This document shows positions 26,896 through 35,657 of a stretch of 64,000 nucleotides of DNA, one piece after another. Position numbers and translations under genes: made by a program. The stretch's first letter is position 1, and the number at the start of each line of letters is the position of its first letter. The notes below the pieces were generated by a model that saw only the letters and a list, made by a program, of their open reading frames with translations, had not been told where the DNA came from and did no database searches. Source of the DNA: an uncultured Helicobacter sp. (GTDB taxonomy: Bacteria; Campylobacterota; Campylobacteria; Campylobacterales; Helicobacteraceae); NCBI GenBank assembly GCA_949299115.1, contig CASFZH010000002.1, positions 1-64,000 on the forward strand, read 5' to 3'.

Positions 26896-27693
26896 TTATA
26901 TTTTTAGCGATTGAATTGCTTGAACTCTATTTGCTTGTTTGAAAATGTAGTTTCCTGACACGACAATATCAACGCCGACATTCTTAAGTGTTGCAATATT
27001 AGAGTCATTTACGCCGCCATCAACCTCAATCAAACATTCCGCATTTCTCATAACTATTATTTCTTTTAAATCTGTAATTTTCTCTAATGAATGTTCGATA
27101 AATTTTTGTCCTCCAAAACCCGGATTAACACTCATAATAAGCACCATATCTATATCATCAAGAATGTATTTAATGCTTTCAAGATTTGTATGCGGATTAA
27201 GGGCTATTGCTGGAGATATATCATAAGATCGAATTTTTTGAATTATACGGTGCAAATGTCTTTCTTGTTCAATATGTACACTTATATATTTTGGTTTTAG
27301 TGGAGCGTATAAATCTATAAAAAAATTAGCATTTTCCACCATTAAATGAATGTCAAGCGGGACAGACGTAAGTAGTGGTATCTGTTCTAATACGCAAGGC
27401 CCAAGCGTCATATTTGGGACAAAGTGTCCATCCATAACATCAACATGCAATAAATCACAACCCGCATCAACAACACTTACAATTTCATCTTCTAATCGCA
27501 AAAAATTAGCTGATAAAAGACTAGGTGCGACTTGCATAACTTTTGGTTTTTCTTGGGTATTATTAGCAAAAGATTTCTCTTCTTGTGAATCTTCATCCAT
27601 ATTACGCATTGAAAGCTTTGCCAAACCTTCAATATCATGGGTTTCTCTGAGTGAGCTTAAAAGCTTTTCAAACTTTGGATTTAAGCCGAGCAT
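26896..27693 (-). CDS. rpe: Ribulose-phosphate 3-epimerase with N-terminal extension
   Basis: Rpe interconverts ribulose-5-phosphate and xylulose-5-phosphate in the pentose-phosphate pathway. The enzyme core begins at MQVAPSLLSANFLRLEDEI (about residue 53), followed by LLHVDVMDGHFVPNMTLGP, LDIHLMVE, VLIMSVNPGFGGQKF and LIEVDGGVND, with metal-binding His/Asp residues present. The frame starts 52 codons earlier, where CAAGGAAAATTAT makes a good ribosome site for ATG at 27693; I see none for the inner Met. So the charged extension (LGLNPKFEKLLSSLRE..., acidic to residue 45) is probably translated. Its role is unknown. thiE is directly downstream. Confidence 0.9.
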   Translation of the reverse strand: MLGLNPKFEKLLSSLRETHDIEGLAKLSMRNMDEDSQEEKSFANNTQEKPKVMQVAPSLLSANFLRLEDEIVSVVDAGCDLLHVDVMDGHFVPNMTLGPCVLEQIPLLTSVPLDIHLMVENANFFIDLYAPLKPKYISVHIEQERHLHRIIQKIRSYDISPAIALNPHTNLESIKYILDDIDMVLIMSVNPGFGGQKFIEHSLEKITDLKEIIVMRNAECLIEVDGGVNDSNIATLKNVGVDIVVSGNYIFKQANRVQAIQSLKI

Positions 27694-27852
27694 ATAATTT
27701 TCCTTGCGATTGAGTGACGGACATGATTCTATATAGAATGTTAAATGATATAAAATATTTGTTAACTTTCATATAACATCTAAAAAAATCTAAAAAATAC
27801 ATAAATGAGTGTTAGATTATTGAATTAAGAAATTACTTATATATTAGAGATT

Positions 27853-28770
27853 TTATTGTCCATTTTTTCTTAGTTTTCTCAAATCTTCTAATAATGCGGG
27901 CATTGCAATAAGAAGTCCAGAAAAAATAATCAAACCAATACCAACTATATTCATGAAATGTGGCAATTCATCACCCAGTATAATACCAATTAAAAGACTA
28001 AAAATAATGCGAGAATAATCAATTGGAGACACAATGCCTACAGGAGCAATAATATACGCTTTATTCAAAAAATGTTGTCCTATTGTTCCACTAATTCCCA
28101 TGCCAATGATCAACAAGCATTCCCAAGTATTTGGCATAACAAATCCACCAACACCATGAATAGGTATAAACATACCTAAAAGTCCAAGCAATGTTGTTCC
28201 AACACCAAATGCTAAAATTAAGAATAGATTATCAAAATAAGGTTTAAGGCTACGTAAGGTTACAAAAGCAACAGCCATACTGATACCGCTAAAAATACCA
28301 ATACATACATTAACAAATCTAATACCATTGAAATCTGGATTACTAATTAAGAGAATTCCGATAAAACCAATAATTGTTGCAATAATAATACCAATGCTTA
28401 ATCTTTCTTTTAAAAACAAAGCACCCATTAATACTGCATAAATAGGGACACTTTGTGCAAAAGCTATAGCTGTACCAAGTGGAATAGTTGCAATATTATA
28501 AAAAATTGAAAGCATTGCCAATCCCCCCATTACAACACGAATAAAGAGTTTCCCCCATCCACCTTTTTTATAATTTTTTTTTGGTTTATGTGTAGAATAG
28601 TTGTAGACATAAATTAATAAGACAATAAGCACCATGACAGATGAACGAAAAAAAACATTTTCCATAGCAGGAATACGTTCGGTTGATAATGCCTTCGCAA
28701 ATCCATTCATAAGTGCAAAACCAAAAGATGATGCAAGCATAAAAAATATGCCACTTGTAATATTATTCAT
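27853..28770 (-). CDS. EamA/DMT-family membrane transporter
   Basis: This 305-aa protein has ten hydrophobic segments in two similar halves, the layout of drug/metabolite (EamA) permeases. Typical points are the N-terminal FGFALMNGFAK, FYNIATIPLGTAIAFAQSVPIYAVLMGALFLKERLS at the end of the first half, and APVGIVSPIDYSRIIFSLLIGIILGDELP in the second. Members export metabolites, amino acids or, in some, S-adenosylmethionine; the substrate is not evident. It begins nine bases after the argS stop and is probably part of the argS transcript. Confidence 0.85.
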   Translation of the reverse strand: MNNITSGIFFMLASSFGFALMNGFAKALSTERIPAMENVFFRSSVMVLIVLLIYVYNYSTHKPKKNYKKGGWGKLFIRVVMGGLAMLSIFYNIATIPLGTAIAFAQSVPIYAVLMGALFLKERLSIGIIIATIIGFIGILLISNPDFNGIRFVNVCIGIFSGISMAVAFVTLRSLKPYFDNLFLILAFGVGTTLLGLLGMFIPIHGVGGFVMPNTWECLLIIGMGISGTIGQHFLNKAYIIAPVGIVSPIDYSRIIFSLLIGIILGDELPHFMNIVGIGLIIFSGLLIAMPALLEDLRKLRKNGQ

Positions 28771-28779
28771 AATGCAATC

Positions 28780-30627
28780 TTACATTTTTATTTTAATGGT
28801 AATTCCTAGCATTTTAAATCCTATTTCAAGACTAAGCGAAACAAGCAAGAGTATTTTTAAAATAGCAATTTCATGCGAAGTATTCAAAATTTTATGGGTA
28901 TTATAGAAAGTATGTAGGAGTTTTGCAAGATTTCTCAAATATTCACAAAGTTTTTGAAGTTGTCTTTCATTATAGCTTTGGTATAAAACATGTAATAATC
29001 CTAAAGACTGTAATGCAAGTTCTAGGCAATCTGCTTTAATATCATTTTGCAGGTATCCACACTGTGTAAACACTTCATATAAAGAAATAGCTTGTATTTG
29101 TTCTATTGTAAATTGTGATTTTTCAATTAAAGTATGGATACGTGCATTAGCATAGTTAATATAAAAAACAGGATTCGAAGAATCTTCTTTATTTAGATCT
29201 TCCAAATCGAATTCTAAATGTGTATCAAGACTTTTGCTTAAAAAAACAAATTTCAAGCTATCTGCACCAATCTCATTAATAACATCTTGTAGAAGAATAA
29301 AATTCCCAGCCCTTTTACTCATTTTATAAGGTTGTCCACCCCTTAAAAGACTAACCATTTGAGCCAATAGGACTTCTAATCTATCAGAATCAAAACCCAA
29401 AAATTCAATACTTGCCTTTATTCTTGCAATATATCCATGATGATCTGCACCCCAAATATTAATGTAAGAATCATAATGTCTTTGGAATTTATATGCGTGA
29501 TATAGTATATCGCCTGCCATATAAGTTGGTTCACCATTATCTCGCACCAATACTCTATTTTTTTCATCACCTTTTTCTTGTGATTGTAGCCATATCGCCC
29601 CATCCTTATACACTAAGGCATTATGAGATTCTAGTTGCCTTAAAGTCTTGTCCCAATGTTTATACAAGGTCTTTTCACTAACAAACGAATCAAATTCGAT
29701 GTTGAGTGCCTTTAAGTTATGTTGAATTTCTTCAAGCATCAGATCTTTTGCATAAACACCAAGCTGTTGCAAAATGTCTGTCATCTTTTTTTCTTTAAAA
29801 AAACTAATACCAAAAAAATTTACGGCTTTTTGTGCAATATCGTCAATATATTCACCCTTGTATGTTTCACTTTCACTATATTCTAACCCATTTTTTAGTG
29901 CTATTTTATTATAGACTGATAAGGCTAACATATCAATTTGGCTACCAGCATCATTGATGTAGTATTCGCTTGTGATGCTATAACCCAAACGGATTCCAAT
30001 CGATTGTAAAACACTCCCAAAAATTGCTCCTCTTGCATGTCCAATATGTAATGGACCAGTAGGATTTGCACTGACATATTCAAGTAAAATTGCATGATCT
30101 TTCGGATTGCCTTTTGCAAAATATTCTGAATTTTGCAATACTATGTCTACTTGTTTTGCAAGAAATAGATCTGACAATGTTACATTCAAGTATCCGTTTA
30201 CTGCTTCAATTGTATCAAATATTTTAGACTCTAACGTTGTATTCATTTTCAATAAATGAGAATCCAAATTGTTATATATTGCATTTTTATTGCACCTTAT
30301 ATCTTCAATAGAATATGTATTATTGTGTTGCAAAAATATTGCAATATCTTGAGCAATATTTTTTGGATTTTTATGTAAAATTTTTGCTAATACGAATGCT
30401 ATTGGAGTGGCAAAATGTCCATGTGTTTTATCGCGTGGATATTCTAAAGGTATGTCAAGATATATTAAATCGGAATCTTGTTGTGATGTTTGCAAATTTT
30501 GAATAGAAGCATCGTTATCGTTTTTATACGCACATTTATCATCAACTAATATTATATTTTTACAATCTGTATTAGTGAGATATCGCTGTAATTTTGTAAC
30601 AAAAAATTTTTTTACTTCATAATACAT
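28780..30627 (-). CDS. argS: Arginyl-tRNA synthetase
   Basis: ArgS charges tRNA-Arg. In the 615-aa protein the class I signature is SANPTGPLHIGHARGAIFG, the KMSKS-equivalent loop is YKMSKRAGNFILLQD, and a DALR-type anticodon-binding tail ends the protein. It also has YINDAGSQIDMLALSVY and YMAGDILYHAYKF. Its N-terminal tRNA-recognition domain is a little divergent: an acidic stretch near residues 30-50 separates the first helix from the part containing HGHFATPIAFVLAK. The start at 30627 shares a base with the tatA stop. The series tatA - argS continues the H. pylori-like block from gmk. Confidence 0.95.
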   Translation of the reverse strand: MYYEVKKFFVTKLQRYLTNTDCKNIILVDDKCAYKNDNDASIQNLQTSQQDSDLIYLDIPLEYPRDKTHGHFATPIAFVLAKILHKNPKNIAQDIAIFLQHNNTYSIEDIRCNKNAIYNNLDSHLLKMNTTLESKIFDTIEAVNGYLNVTLSDLFLAKQVDIVLQNSEYFAKGNPKDHAILLEYVSANPTGPLHIGHARGAIFGSVLQSIGIRLGYSITSEYYINDAGSQIDMLALSVYNKIALKNGLEYSESETYKGEYIDDIAQKAVNFFGISFFKEKKMTDILQQLGVYAKDLMLEEIQHNLKALNIEFDSFVSEKTLYKHWDKTLRQLESHNALVYKDGAIWLQSQEKGDEKNRVLVRDNGEPTYMAGDILYHAYKFQRHYDSYINIWGADHHGYIARIKASIEFLGFDSDRLEVLLAQMVSLLRGGQPYKMSKRAGNFILLQDVINEIGADSLKFVFLSKSLDTHLEFDLEDLNKEDSSNPVFYINYANARIHTLIEKSQFTIEQIQAISLYEVFTQCGYLQNDIKADCLELALQSLGLLHVLYQSYNERQLQKLCEYLRNLAKLLHTFYNTHKILNTSHEIAILKILLLVSLSLEIGFKMLGITIKIKM

Positions 30628-30896
30628 TAGACTTTCTCTGTTCTTGTTTGTTCATTCTTTGCTATAGATTCTATAACCTGTGCTTCAATCACTTCTGGCT
30701 TTTTTTCTGTCTTTCTTTGTGTTTGTGTATTGATTGGTGTATCATCTTTTTTTTCATCCTCATTTTCTAATTCTTTTTTAAAAGTGCGTATACCACTTCC
30801 TAAACCTTTTGCTAATTCTGGAATCTTTTTAGCTCCAAATAACAACACAATAACAAGTAAAACTACGAGCCAATGCCATATACTAAAACTTCCCAT
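30627..30896 (-). CDS. tatA: Twin-arginine translocase subunit TatA
   Basis: TatA forms the size-adapting pore of the Tat system that exports folded proteins. The 89-aa protein has the short N-terminal membrane helix [20 protein letters not shown], the hinge phenylalanine-glycine (FGAKK), then the amphipathic helix [17 protein letters not shown] and an acidic, disordered tail. TTAAGGAGATATAT precedes the ATG. It lies between gmk and argS, overlapping argS by one base. tatB and tatC are not in the window. Confidence 0.95.
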   Translation of the reverse strand: MGSFSIWHWLVVLLVIVLLFGAKKIPELAKGLGSGIRTFKKELENEDEKKDDTPINTQTQRKTEKKPEVIEAQVIESIAKNEQTRTEKV

Positions 30897-30906
30897 ATAT
30901 ATCTCC

Positions 30907-31524
30907 TTAATTTTTATATTTTTGCAATAAAGATTCTAATCTTTGTGTGTGATTAAGATATAAAATACTTTTTGCAATATGTAATATTGTATCTTTTGAA
31001 TCTGCTATATTATCATTAATTAGCAAATAGTCAAAAGTATTTGCGTATTTTAATTCTTCCTGTGCATTTAAGAGTCTTTTTTGTATAATTTCTGGATTAT
31101 CTGTATTACGTTGTTGCAATCTTTGTTCTAAGGTTTGCAAGTCTTTGGTTGTGATGAATACAGATTTAGCAAAAGGATAATATTGCTTTAGATTATTGTG
31201 TCCTTTTACATCAACATCATATAGTATAAATTGATTATTGGCAATCGCATTAGCAATTTGTTTTTTACTTGTTCCATAAAAATTTCCATGAACTTCTTCA
31301 TATTCTAAGAAATCTCCTACCTGTATACCATGCAAAAAATCTTCACGAGATACAAAATAATATTCTCTACCATTTTGTTCCCCATATCTTTTGTTTCTTG
31401 TCGTAGTAGAGATAGAAAAATACAGATTCGGAATATATTGCTGCAAAAATTTTGTTAAAGTGCTTTTTCCAGAGCCAGATGGGCCGGATATAATAAGCAT
31501 ATTGTATATTTGGTTATTATCCAT
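30907..31524 (-). CDS. gmk: Guanylate kinase
   Basis: Gmk phosphorylates GMP to GDP. The 205-aa protein begins with the P-loop [20 protein letters not shown], then [23 protein letters not shown] (GMP-binding Arg, Ser and Tyr residues), [13 protein letters not shown] and [15 protein letters not shown]. Its length is usual. ATAAGGAATACA precedes the ATG. The broken acidic-protein gene ends eight bases upstream, and tatA follows ten bases downstream. Confidence 0.95.
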   Translation of the reverse strand: MDNNQIYNMLIISGPSGSGKSTLTKFLQQYIPNLYFSISTTTRNKRYGEQNGREYYFVSREDFLHGIQVGDFLEYEEVHGNFYGTSKKQIANAIANNQFILYDVDVKGHNNLKQYYPFAKSVFITTKDLQTLEQRLQQRNTDNPEIIQKRLLNAQEELKYANTFDYLLINDNIADSKDTILHIAKSILYLNHTQRLESLLQKYKN

Positions 31525-31532
31525 TGTATTCC

Positions 31533-32912
31533 TTATTTTGTATTTTTACCAAAGTGGATATTAAAGCTGATGTTTGCTCCTTCTAAAATTTCATGCAATT
31601 TGTCTTTTGGTGTATTTTTAAAAAAATCAATTAAACTATCAGCATCCATGTCTTTCACTGTTTGTAATGTTGGTGTGGAATCGGTATCATAAGGTTGCTC
31701 TTTGATTTCATTAGTAGGTGATACATCAATTTGTGTATTATCTGCTATATGTGTAGGTAATGATATATCATCATTTGACTGTTCATTATTTTTTTTATGT
31801 TGCGGTTGCGATGTATTATTTTCCTCATTATCTTGTGTTAATGCCATATTGCTGCTTTCTTCTTTTTTCGTGGAATTTTCATAACTTTCTCCTAAAGCTT
31901 CAGCAAGTTCAAATTCTGCAATACTCTCAATACTTGTTTCATCAGATGATATGGTGTCATGTAGATGAGATTGCAGTGATTCTAAGTTCTCAATATCATT
32001 AGATATTGAGAGTTCAAGATTTTCGGTATTATCTTTTATTTGACCATCACTTGCACTATTTTGCGTTATATCAATGTTGTTTTGCATGTCATTTTCTTGT
32101 TTGACATCGAATAAAGATTCTGTATCAAGAACATCTTGTGGCTTTAAAAAATCATCTTCTATGTTAGAATCACTGTCATCCAATATATCTATGTTTTTGG
32201 GTTTTTCATTCTCTTCATGCGTAATTTCTTGTTGCAACATGTTATTGTCGTACGGTAAAACATTTGCTATTACATCATGTGTTTCTAAATTATCTTTATG
32301 ATTTTGCATAGTATCTTGCATTTCATTTAGTAAAATATTGGCTTCTTCCATGGCTTCTTCATTGAGTAATTTTGGACTCTCGCTAATTTCATCGATTGCA
32401 ATTTGAGAATCTTTATCTTGTGTTTCATCAGCAAGTAATGTCTTGAAGGAATCTTCTAATGATATATCATCTTGACTTAATTCATTATCTTGACTTAATT
32501 CTAAATTATCCAAATCCACATCTTTATCTATGGAATCTAAATCGTGTGTGGTGCTGTCTTGAGCTGATACATGAGGCTTATTGGTTTCTATATCTCCTAT
32601 ATTAAAATCATCTACAATGCTATCTGATTTTTGCGTAGTGTTATCGTCTTGCAATGCTATATCATCGAATGCAGAGTTAAGGGCGGCTGATAAATCATCA
32701 AATGCGTCATCTAAATTAGAATTTTTTGTTTTATCGTCATCAGCAGATAATTCATGATTTTCTAATTCTGCTATATCAAGATTATCAAGATTCTCGGACT
32801 CTTCTCTATCATGTTCTTTATCTTTAGTAGAATCTTGAGTATCTTGCGTTATTACACTATCATCTTGACTTAATTCATTATCTTGACTTAATTCTAAATT
32901 ATCCAAATCCAC
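31533..32912 (-). CDS. C-terminal half of a broken acidic repeat protein ('poly-E-rich' type)
   Basis: This is a highly acidic, Asp/Ser/Asn-rich, low-complexity protein of 459 codons with repeated DLDNLELSQDNELSQDD units and a more ordered end (VKDMDADSLIDFFKNTPKDK, then ISFNIHFGKNTK). The frame's first Met-equivalent (a GTG) has no ribosome site; it is the continuation of the gene at 32917-34359, cut by a 31-bp tandem duplication. Joining the two gives about 930 residues. The place next to gmk is that of the poly-E-rich protein gene of H. pylori. The function is unknown; a charged cytoplasmic scaffold linked to the receiver-like N-terminus is conceivable. Confidence 0.7.
   Translation of the reverse strand: MDLDNLELSQDNELSQDDSVITQDTQDSTKDKEHDREESENLDNLDIAELENHELSADDDKTKNSNLDDAFDDLSAALNSAFDDIALQDDNTTQKSDSIVDDFNIGDIETNKPHVSAQDSTTHDLDSIDKDVDLDNLELSQDNELSQDDISLEDSFKTLLADETQDKDSQIAIDEISESPKLLNEEAMEEANILLNEMQDTMQNHKDNLETHDVIANVLPYDNNMLQQEITHEENEKPKNIDILDDSDSNIEDDFLKPQDVLDTESLFDVKQENDMQNNIDITQNSASDGQIKDNTENLELSISNDIENLESLQSHLHDTISSDETSIESIAEFELAEALGESYENSTKKEESSNMALTQDNEENNTSQPQHKKNNEQSNDDISLPTHIADNTQIDVSPTNEIKEQPYDTDSTPTLQTVKDMDADSLIDFFKNTPKDKLHEILEGANISFNIHFGKNTK
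32465..32563. repeat. 99-bp direct repeat, copy A
   Basis: This copy is identical, as read, to 32858-32956. The unit is 33 codons and encodes the LDSIDKDVDLDNLELSQDNE repeat region of the acidic protein. In-frame copies suggest a recent duplication inside the gene. Confidence 0.85.
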
Positions 32913-32956
32913 ATCTTTATCTATGGAATCTAAATCGTGTGTGGTGCTGTCTTGAG
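32858..32956. repeat. 99-bp direct repeat, copy B
   Basis: Second copy of the 33-codon unit. Its right end overlaps the 31-bp tandem duplication that breaks the frame. Confidence 0.85.
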
Positions 32957-34359
32957 GAATCTAAATCGTGTGTGGTGCTGTCTTGAGAGCCCGCAAGATT
33001 GTCAGTAGAATCGCCATATTCTTCTATATCCTCCATGTTTATATCAGCAATATTATCCAAATTTTTATCAAAAAGAGTAGTCATGCTATCACTCTGCGAT
33101 TCTAATGTGGTATTGTTATTCGCTATTTCATGTGATACATTTAATTCGTCAATCTTATCTTCATCAAGATGGATATCTTCATTATGTTTATTTTGAATAT
33201 TATGTTGCGATTCTTGTTTTATATCTGTTTGACTTGATGTATGTGTGTGGTCACCTATATTTTGTGTATCCAATTCAGATATAGTAACTTCTTGATTTTC
33301 ATTTACAATATTTGATTGCAATGTATCGATGTCGGATGGTGCATCGATTGTTTTTTCATTATCCTCTGTTGTTATAGTAGCGTCGGGTGTATTTAATTCT
33401 TGATTGGGAGATTCGTCTATATCTTGCTCAGACGGTATTTGTGATAATCCAGATGCTTGTATACTGGGCTGCAATATCTCTTGTTCATTGTTACTAAGAA
33501 ATAGGTTATCATCCGAAAGATTATTGGCAACCTCTTGTGCTTCTTTGTCTATTTGAGTTGATGAACCTAAACTTGCAGCCTTTAATGCTGATGAATCGAC
33601 GATTGAATCTAAATCAAAATTAGCTAAATCAAGTGCATCTTGTGAACTTGGTTTTAAATCGCTTAAATCATTGTCGAAAATATCTCTTTTTGTTATATCA
33701 CTATTATCGGAATCACCATTTTTATATTCTATTTGGTCTGTAGAATCTGCATTTTGTGGTGTTTCCGCTCGAATATTCGTGTCTTGCTGTGTCATTACTT
33801 CTCCGGCTTCTTCAAGAGCTGAAAAATTTAATGATTCTGGATCAAAATCAAAATTATCCAGATTGTCATCATTTGTTTCTTGTTTATCTTTTTCATCATG
33901 TATATTTGATATATCTATACCATCAGGAAGTTCAATTTCAGCAGAACGTAAATCCATATCAATTTCATTTACTTTATCTATAGAATCATAATCAATATTT
34001 GTGTGTTCCGACTTGCTATTTTTATGTGCAGTATGATCATCATGAGGTATGCAATCATGGAGAATTTCCAAAATATCGGTTGGTAAAAAAGGCTTTTGAA
34101 TAGCAATATTAAATTCATGTTTTTTTATTTGAGTTTTACGGGAAAAAAGTAAACATACCTTTATATGGTCTTGCAATGCGGTCAGTCTTTCAAGATTTTT
34201 GCCAACATTTTCGTCATCTACAATAATACAAATGTAATTATCAGCTATAAAATCAGATGGAATACGTGCTATATTTTCAACCTCTAAATTTAATTTCTTA
34301 CTTGCTATACTAACAAGCTTTTTTATAACGGGATTTTGATTAATCAATAATACTTTCAT
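32917..34359 (-). CDS. N-terminal half of the acidic repeat protein, with receiver-like domain
   Basis: Residues 1-105 resemble a response-regulator receiver fold: MKVLLINQNPVIKKLVSIAS, ICIIVDDEN around the expected phospho-Asp position, VCLLFSRKTQ, and AIQKPFLPTDILEIL with the conserved Lys-Pro. The first-strand acidic pair is replaced by Asn-Gln, so it is probably a pseudo-receiver. The rest is acidic low complexity (Asp, Glu, Ser, Asn). ATG at 34359 has AAGAGAGTGTAT upstream. The true frame continues into 31533-32912 but is broken by the 31-bp duplication. The divergent neighbour is nucT, as in H. pylori. Confidence 0.7.
   Translation of the reverse strand: MKVLLINQNPVIKKLVSIASKKLNLEVENIARIPSDFIADNYICIIVDDENVGKNLERLTALQDHIKVCLLFSRKTQIKKHEFNIAIQKPFLPTDILEILHDCIPHDDHTAHKNSKSEHTNIDYDSIDKVNEIDMDLRSAEIELPDGIDISNIHDEKDKQETNDDNLDNFDFDPESLNFSALEEAGEVMTQQDTNIRAETPQNADSTDQIEYKNGDSDNSDITKRDIFDNDLSDLKPSSQDALDLANFDLDSIVDSSALKAASLGSSTQIDKEAQEVANNLSDDNLFLSNNEQEILQPSIQASGLSQIPSEQDIDESPNQELNTPDATITTEDNEKTIDAPSDIDTLQSNIVNENQEVTISELDTQNIGDHTHTSSQTDIKQESQHNIQNKHNEDIHLDEDKIDELNVSHEIANNNTTLESQSDSMTTLFDKNLDNIADINMEDIEEYGDSTDNLAGSQDSTTHDLDSSRQHHTRFRFHR
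32925..32986. repeat. 31-bp tandem duplication that splits the acidic-protein gene
   Basis: Bases 32925-32955 and 32956-32986 are identical. 31 is not a multiple of three, so the second copy shifts the reading frame: the upstream half ends in the foreign tail SSRQHHTRFRFHR. Deleting one copy joins SQDSTTHDLDS directly to IDKDVDLDNLELS, matching the 99-bp repeat elsewhere in the gene. It could be a natural switch (one or four copies on, two off), a mutation, or an assembly error. Confidence 0.9.
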
Positions 34360-34470
34360 ATACACTCTCTTAATCTTAATTCTGACATTCGTTAGCTAAA
34401 AATGTGTCAAAATGTAAAAAATAACATTATAATACAAAAATGTTTTATTTTTTATTTTATGGAGAAGTAA

Positions 34471-35049
34471 ATGCAAAAAAAAACAATATTTTTTATAAAT
34501 TTTTCTCAAATAAATAGATTTTGGATATATATCTTATTGTTGTCTTTTTTATCATATTATGCTCATGCCCAAGAGCGACTTTATATAATGCCCTATGAAC
34601 AAGAACAAGCACTGAGAGATCTTATTGTTTCGATTGCAAAAGCACAAAAAACTATTAATATTGCTATTTATAGTTTTACCAACAGAGAGATAGCAAAAGC
34701 CTTACGTGACGCAAGTAGTAGGGGAATAAAAATCAATATAATCTATGATATGGGGCAAAAAAATATCGAAAATAGTACAATAGGTTATTTAGAAAAATTT
34801 CAAAATATTCATACCTGTCTTTTAGAGGGTAAACTCGCAAAAAATGGTAAACATAAAGGTATTATGCATCAAAAAATGATAATTATTGATGATGCTCTTA
34901 TCGGACTTGGTAGTGCAAATTGGAGTAAAAATGCTTTTGAAAATAGCTATGAAACATTGTATTTTACGGAATCAGAATCTATCATTCAAAAAGCCAATTT
35001 GTATTATAAGGATATGCTACAGTCTTGTAAACCTTTTATAAAATACTAA
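34471..35049 (+). CDS. nucT: NucT-like phospholipase D-family nuclease
   Basis: This 192-aa protein has a signal or anchor segment (residues about 16-33) followed by a PLD-type endonuclease domain. The single HKD motif is in IMHQKMIIIDDALIGLGSANW, preceded by INIAIYSFTNREIAKAL. Single-HKD nucleases (Nuc, NucT) work as dimers. H. pylori NucT is an outer-surface nuclease active on single-stranded DNA and tied to natural transformation and purine recovery. ATGGAGAAGTAA precedes the ATG. Divergence from the acidic-protein gene next to gmk repeats H. pylori order (HP0323 by position, from memory). Confidence 0.88.
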   Translation: MQKKTIFFINFSQINRFWIYILLLSFLSYYAHAQERLYIMPYEQEQALRDLIVSIAKAQKTINIAIYSFTNREIAKALRDASSRGIKINIIYDMGQKNIENSTIGYLEKFQNIHTCLLEGKLAKNGKHKGIMHQKMIIIDDALIGLGSANWSKNAFENSYETLYFTESESIIQKANLYYKDMLQSCKPFIKY

Positions 35050-35657
35050 ATACGCTCATTCTTTTGTATCTACAAGATATATTATATATTGCTTTTGTAT
35101 AAATGTATGTATAATTCTTGTATCTTAAGGTAGAAATATTATTCAAAATTTTAAGGATTCTGTATCTGTATAAGATTCGTAGAATCTAGTGTAAAGTATA
35201 GAATCTAGAATAAAATCTTTACAACGATTCGAGAATTTTTATAGAATATATAGTAGGGTTTTTGGATTCTGCATTGTGGATATTTCGACCAATGTCTCAA
35301 TATAATCAGAATCTACAATTACATAAGAATCTTAAACACTTGAACAACAGCTATTGCTCAATATAAGAGGAAATCCGGTTTTTTGTCATGTTGGGCTTTT
35401 GGGTGAAATAATCTTAGGTGAAATCATTTTTATATTTTTCTCTTCACTCAAATCATGACGGATTGGTATTCATATCTTAATAGAGTTTGAGTGTTTTAGA
35501 ATCTAAAGTAGAATATCGTAATATTTTTTTGTAAATTAATGTATGTTTTATCTTATTGACACAAATAAAAGTAATTTATAGACAGCAATAAAGATATTAT
35601 GTTTATTGTATAGTTGTAATGATAAAGCATTGATTATTTACTTTATCGTAATGGAAT
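35050..35657. other. Gene-free spacer rich in AGAATCT/AGATTCT heptamers
   Basis: The 600 bases between nucT and the end of the monooxygenase operon show no credible frame. Around 35155-35340 the sequence repeats GATTCT/AGAATCT motifs many times, two of them as TAGAATCTAG within 30 bases. It marks the edge of the more GC-rich operon at 35658-39108. Confidence 0.5.

Noticed and set aside
26800-26900. TPP riboswitch before thiE
   Set aside because: The gap to rpe is 24 bases and no CTGAGA-type core is visible.
31533-34359. Repeats in the acidic gene as a CRISPR array
   Set aside because: Units are 99 and 31 bp, coding and adjacent or unevenly spaced, with no regular unique spacers or cas genes.
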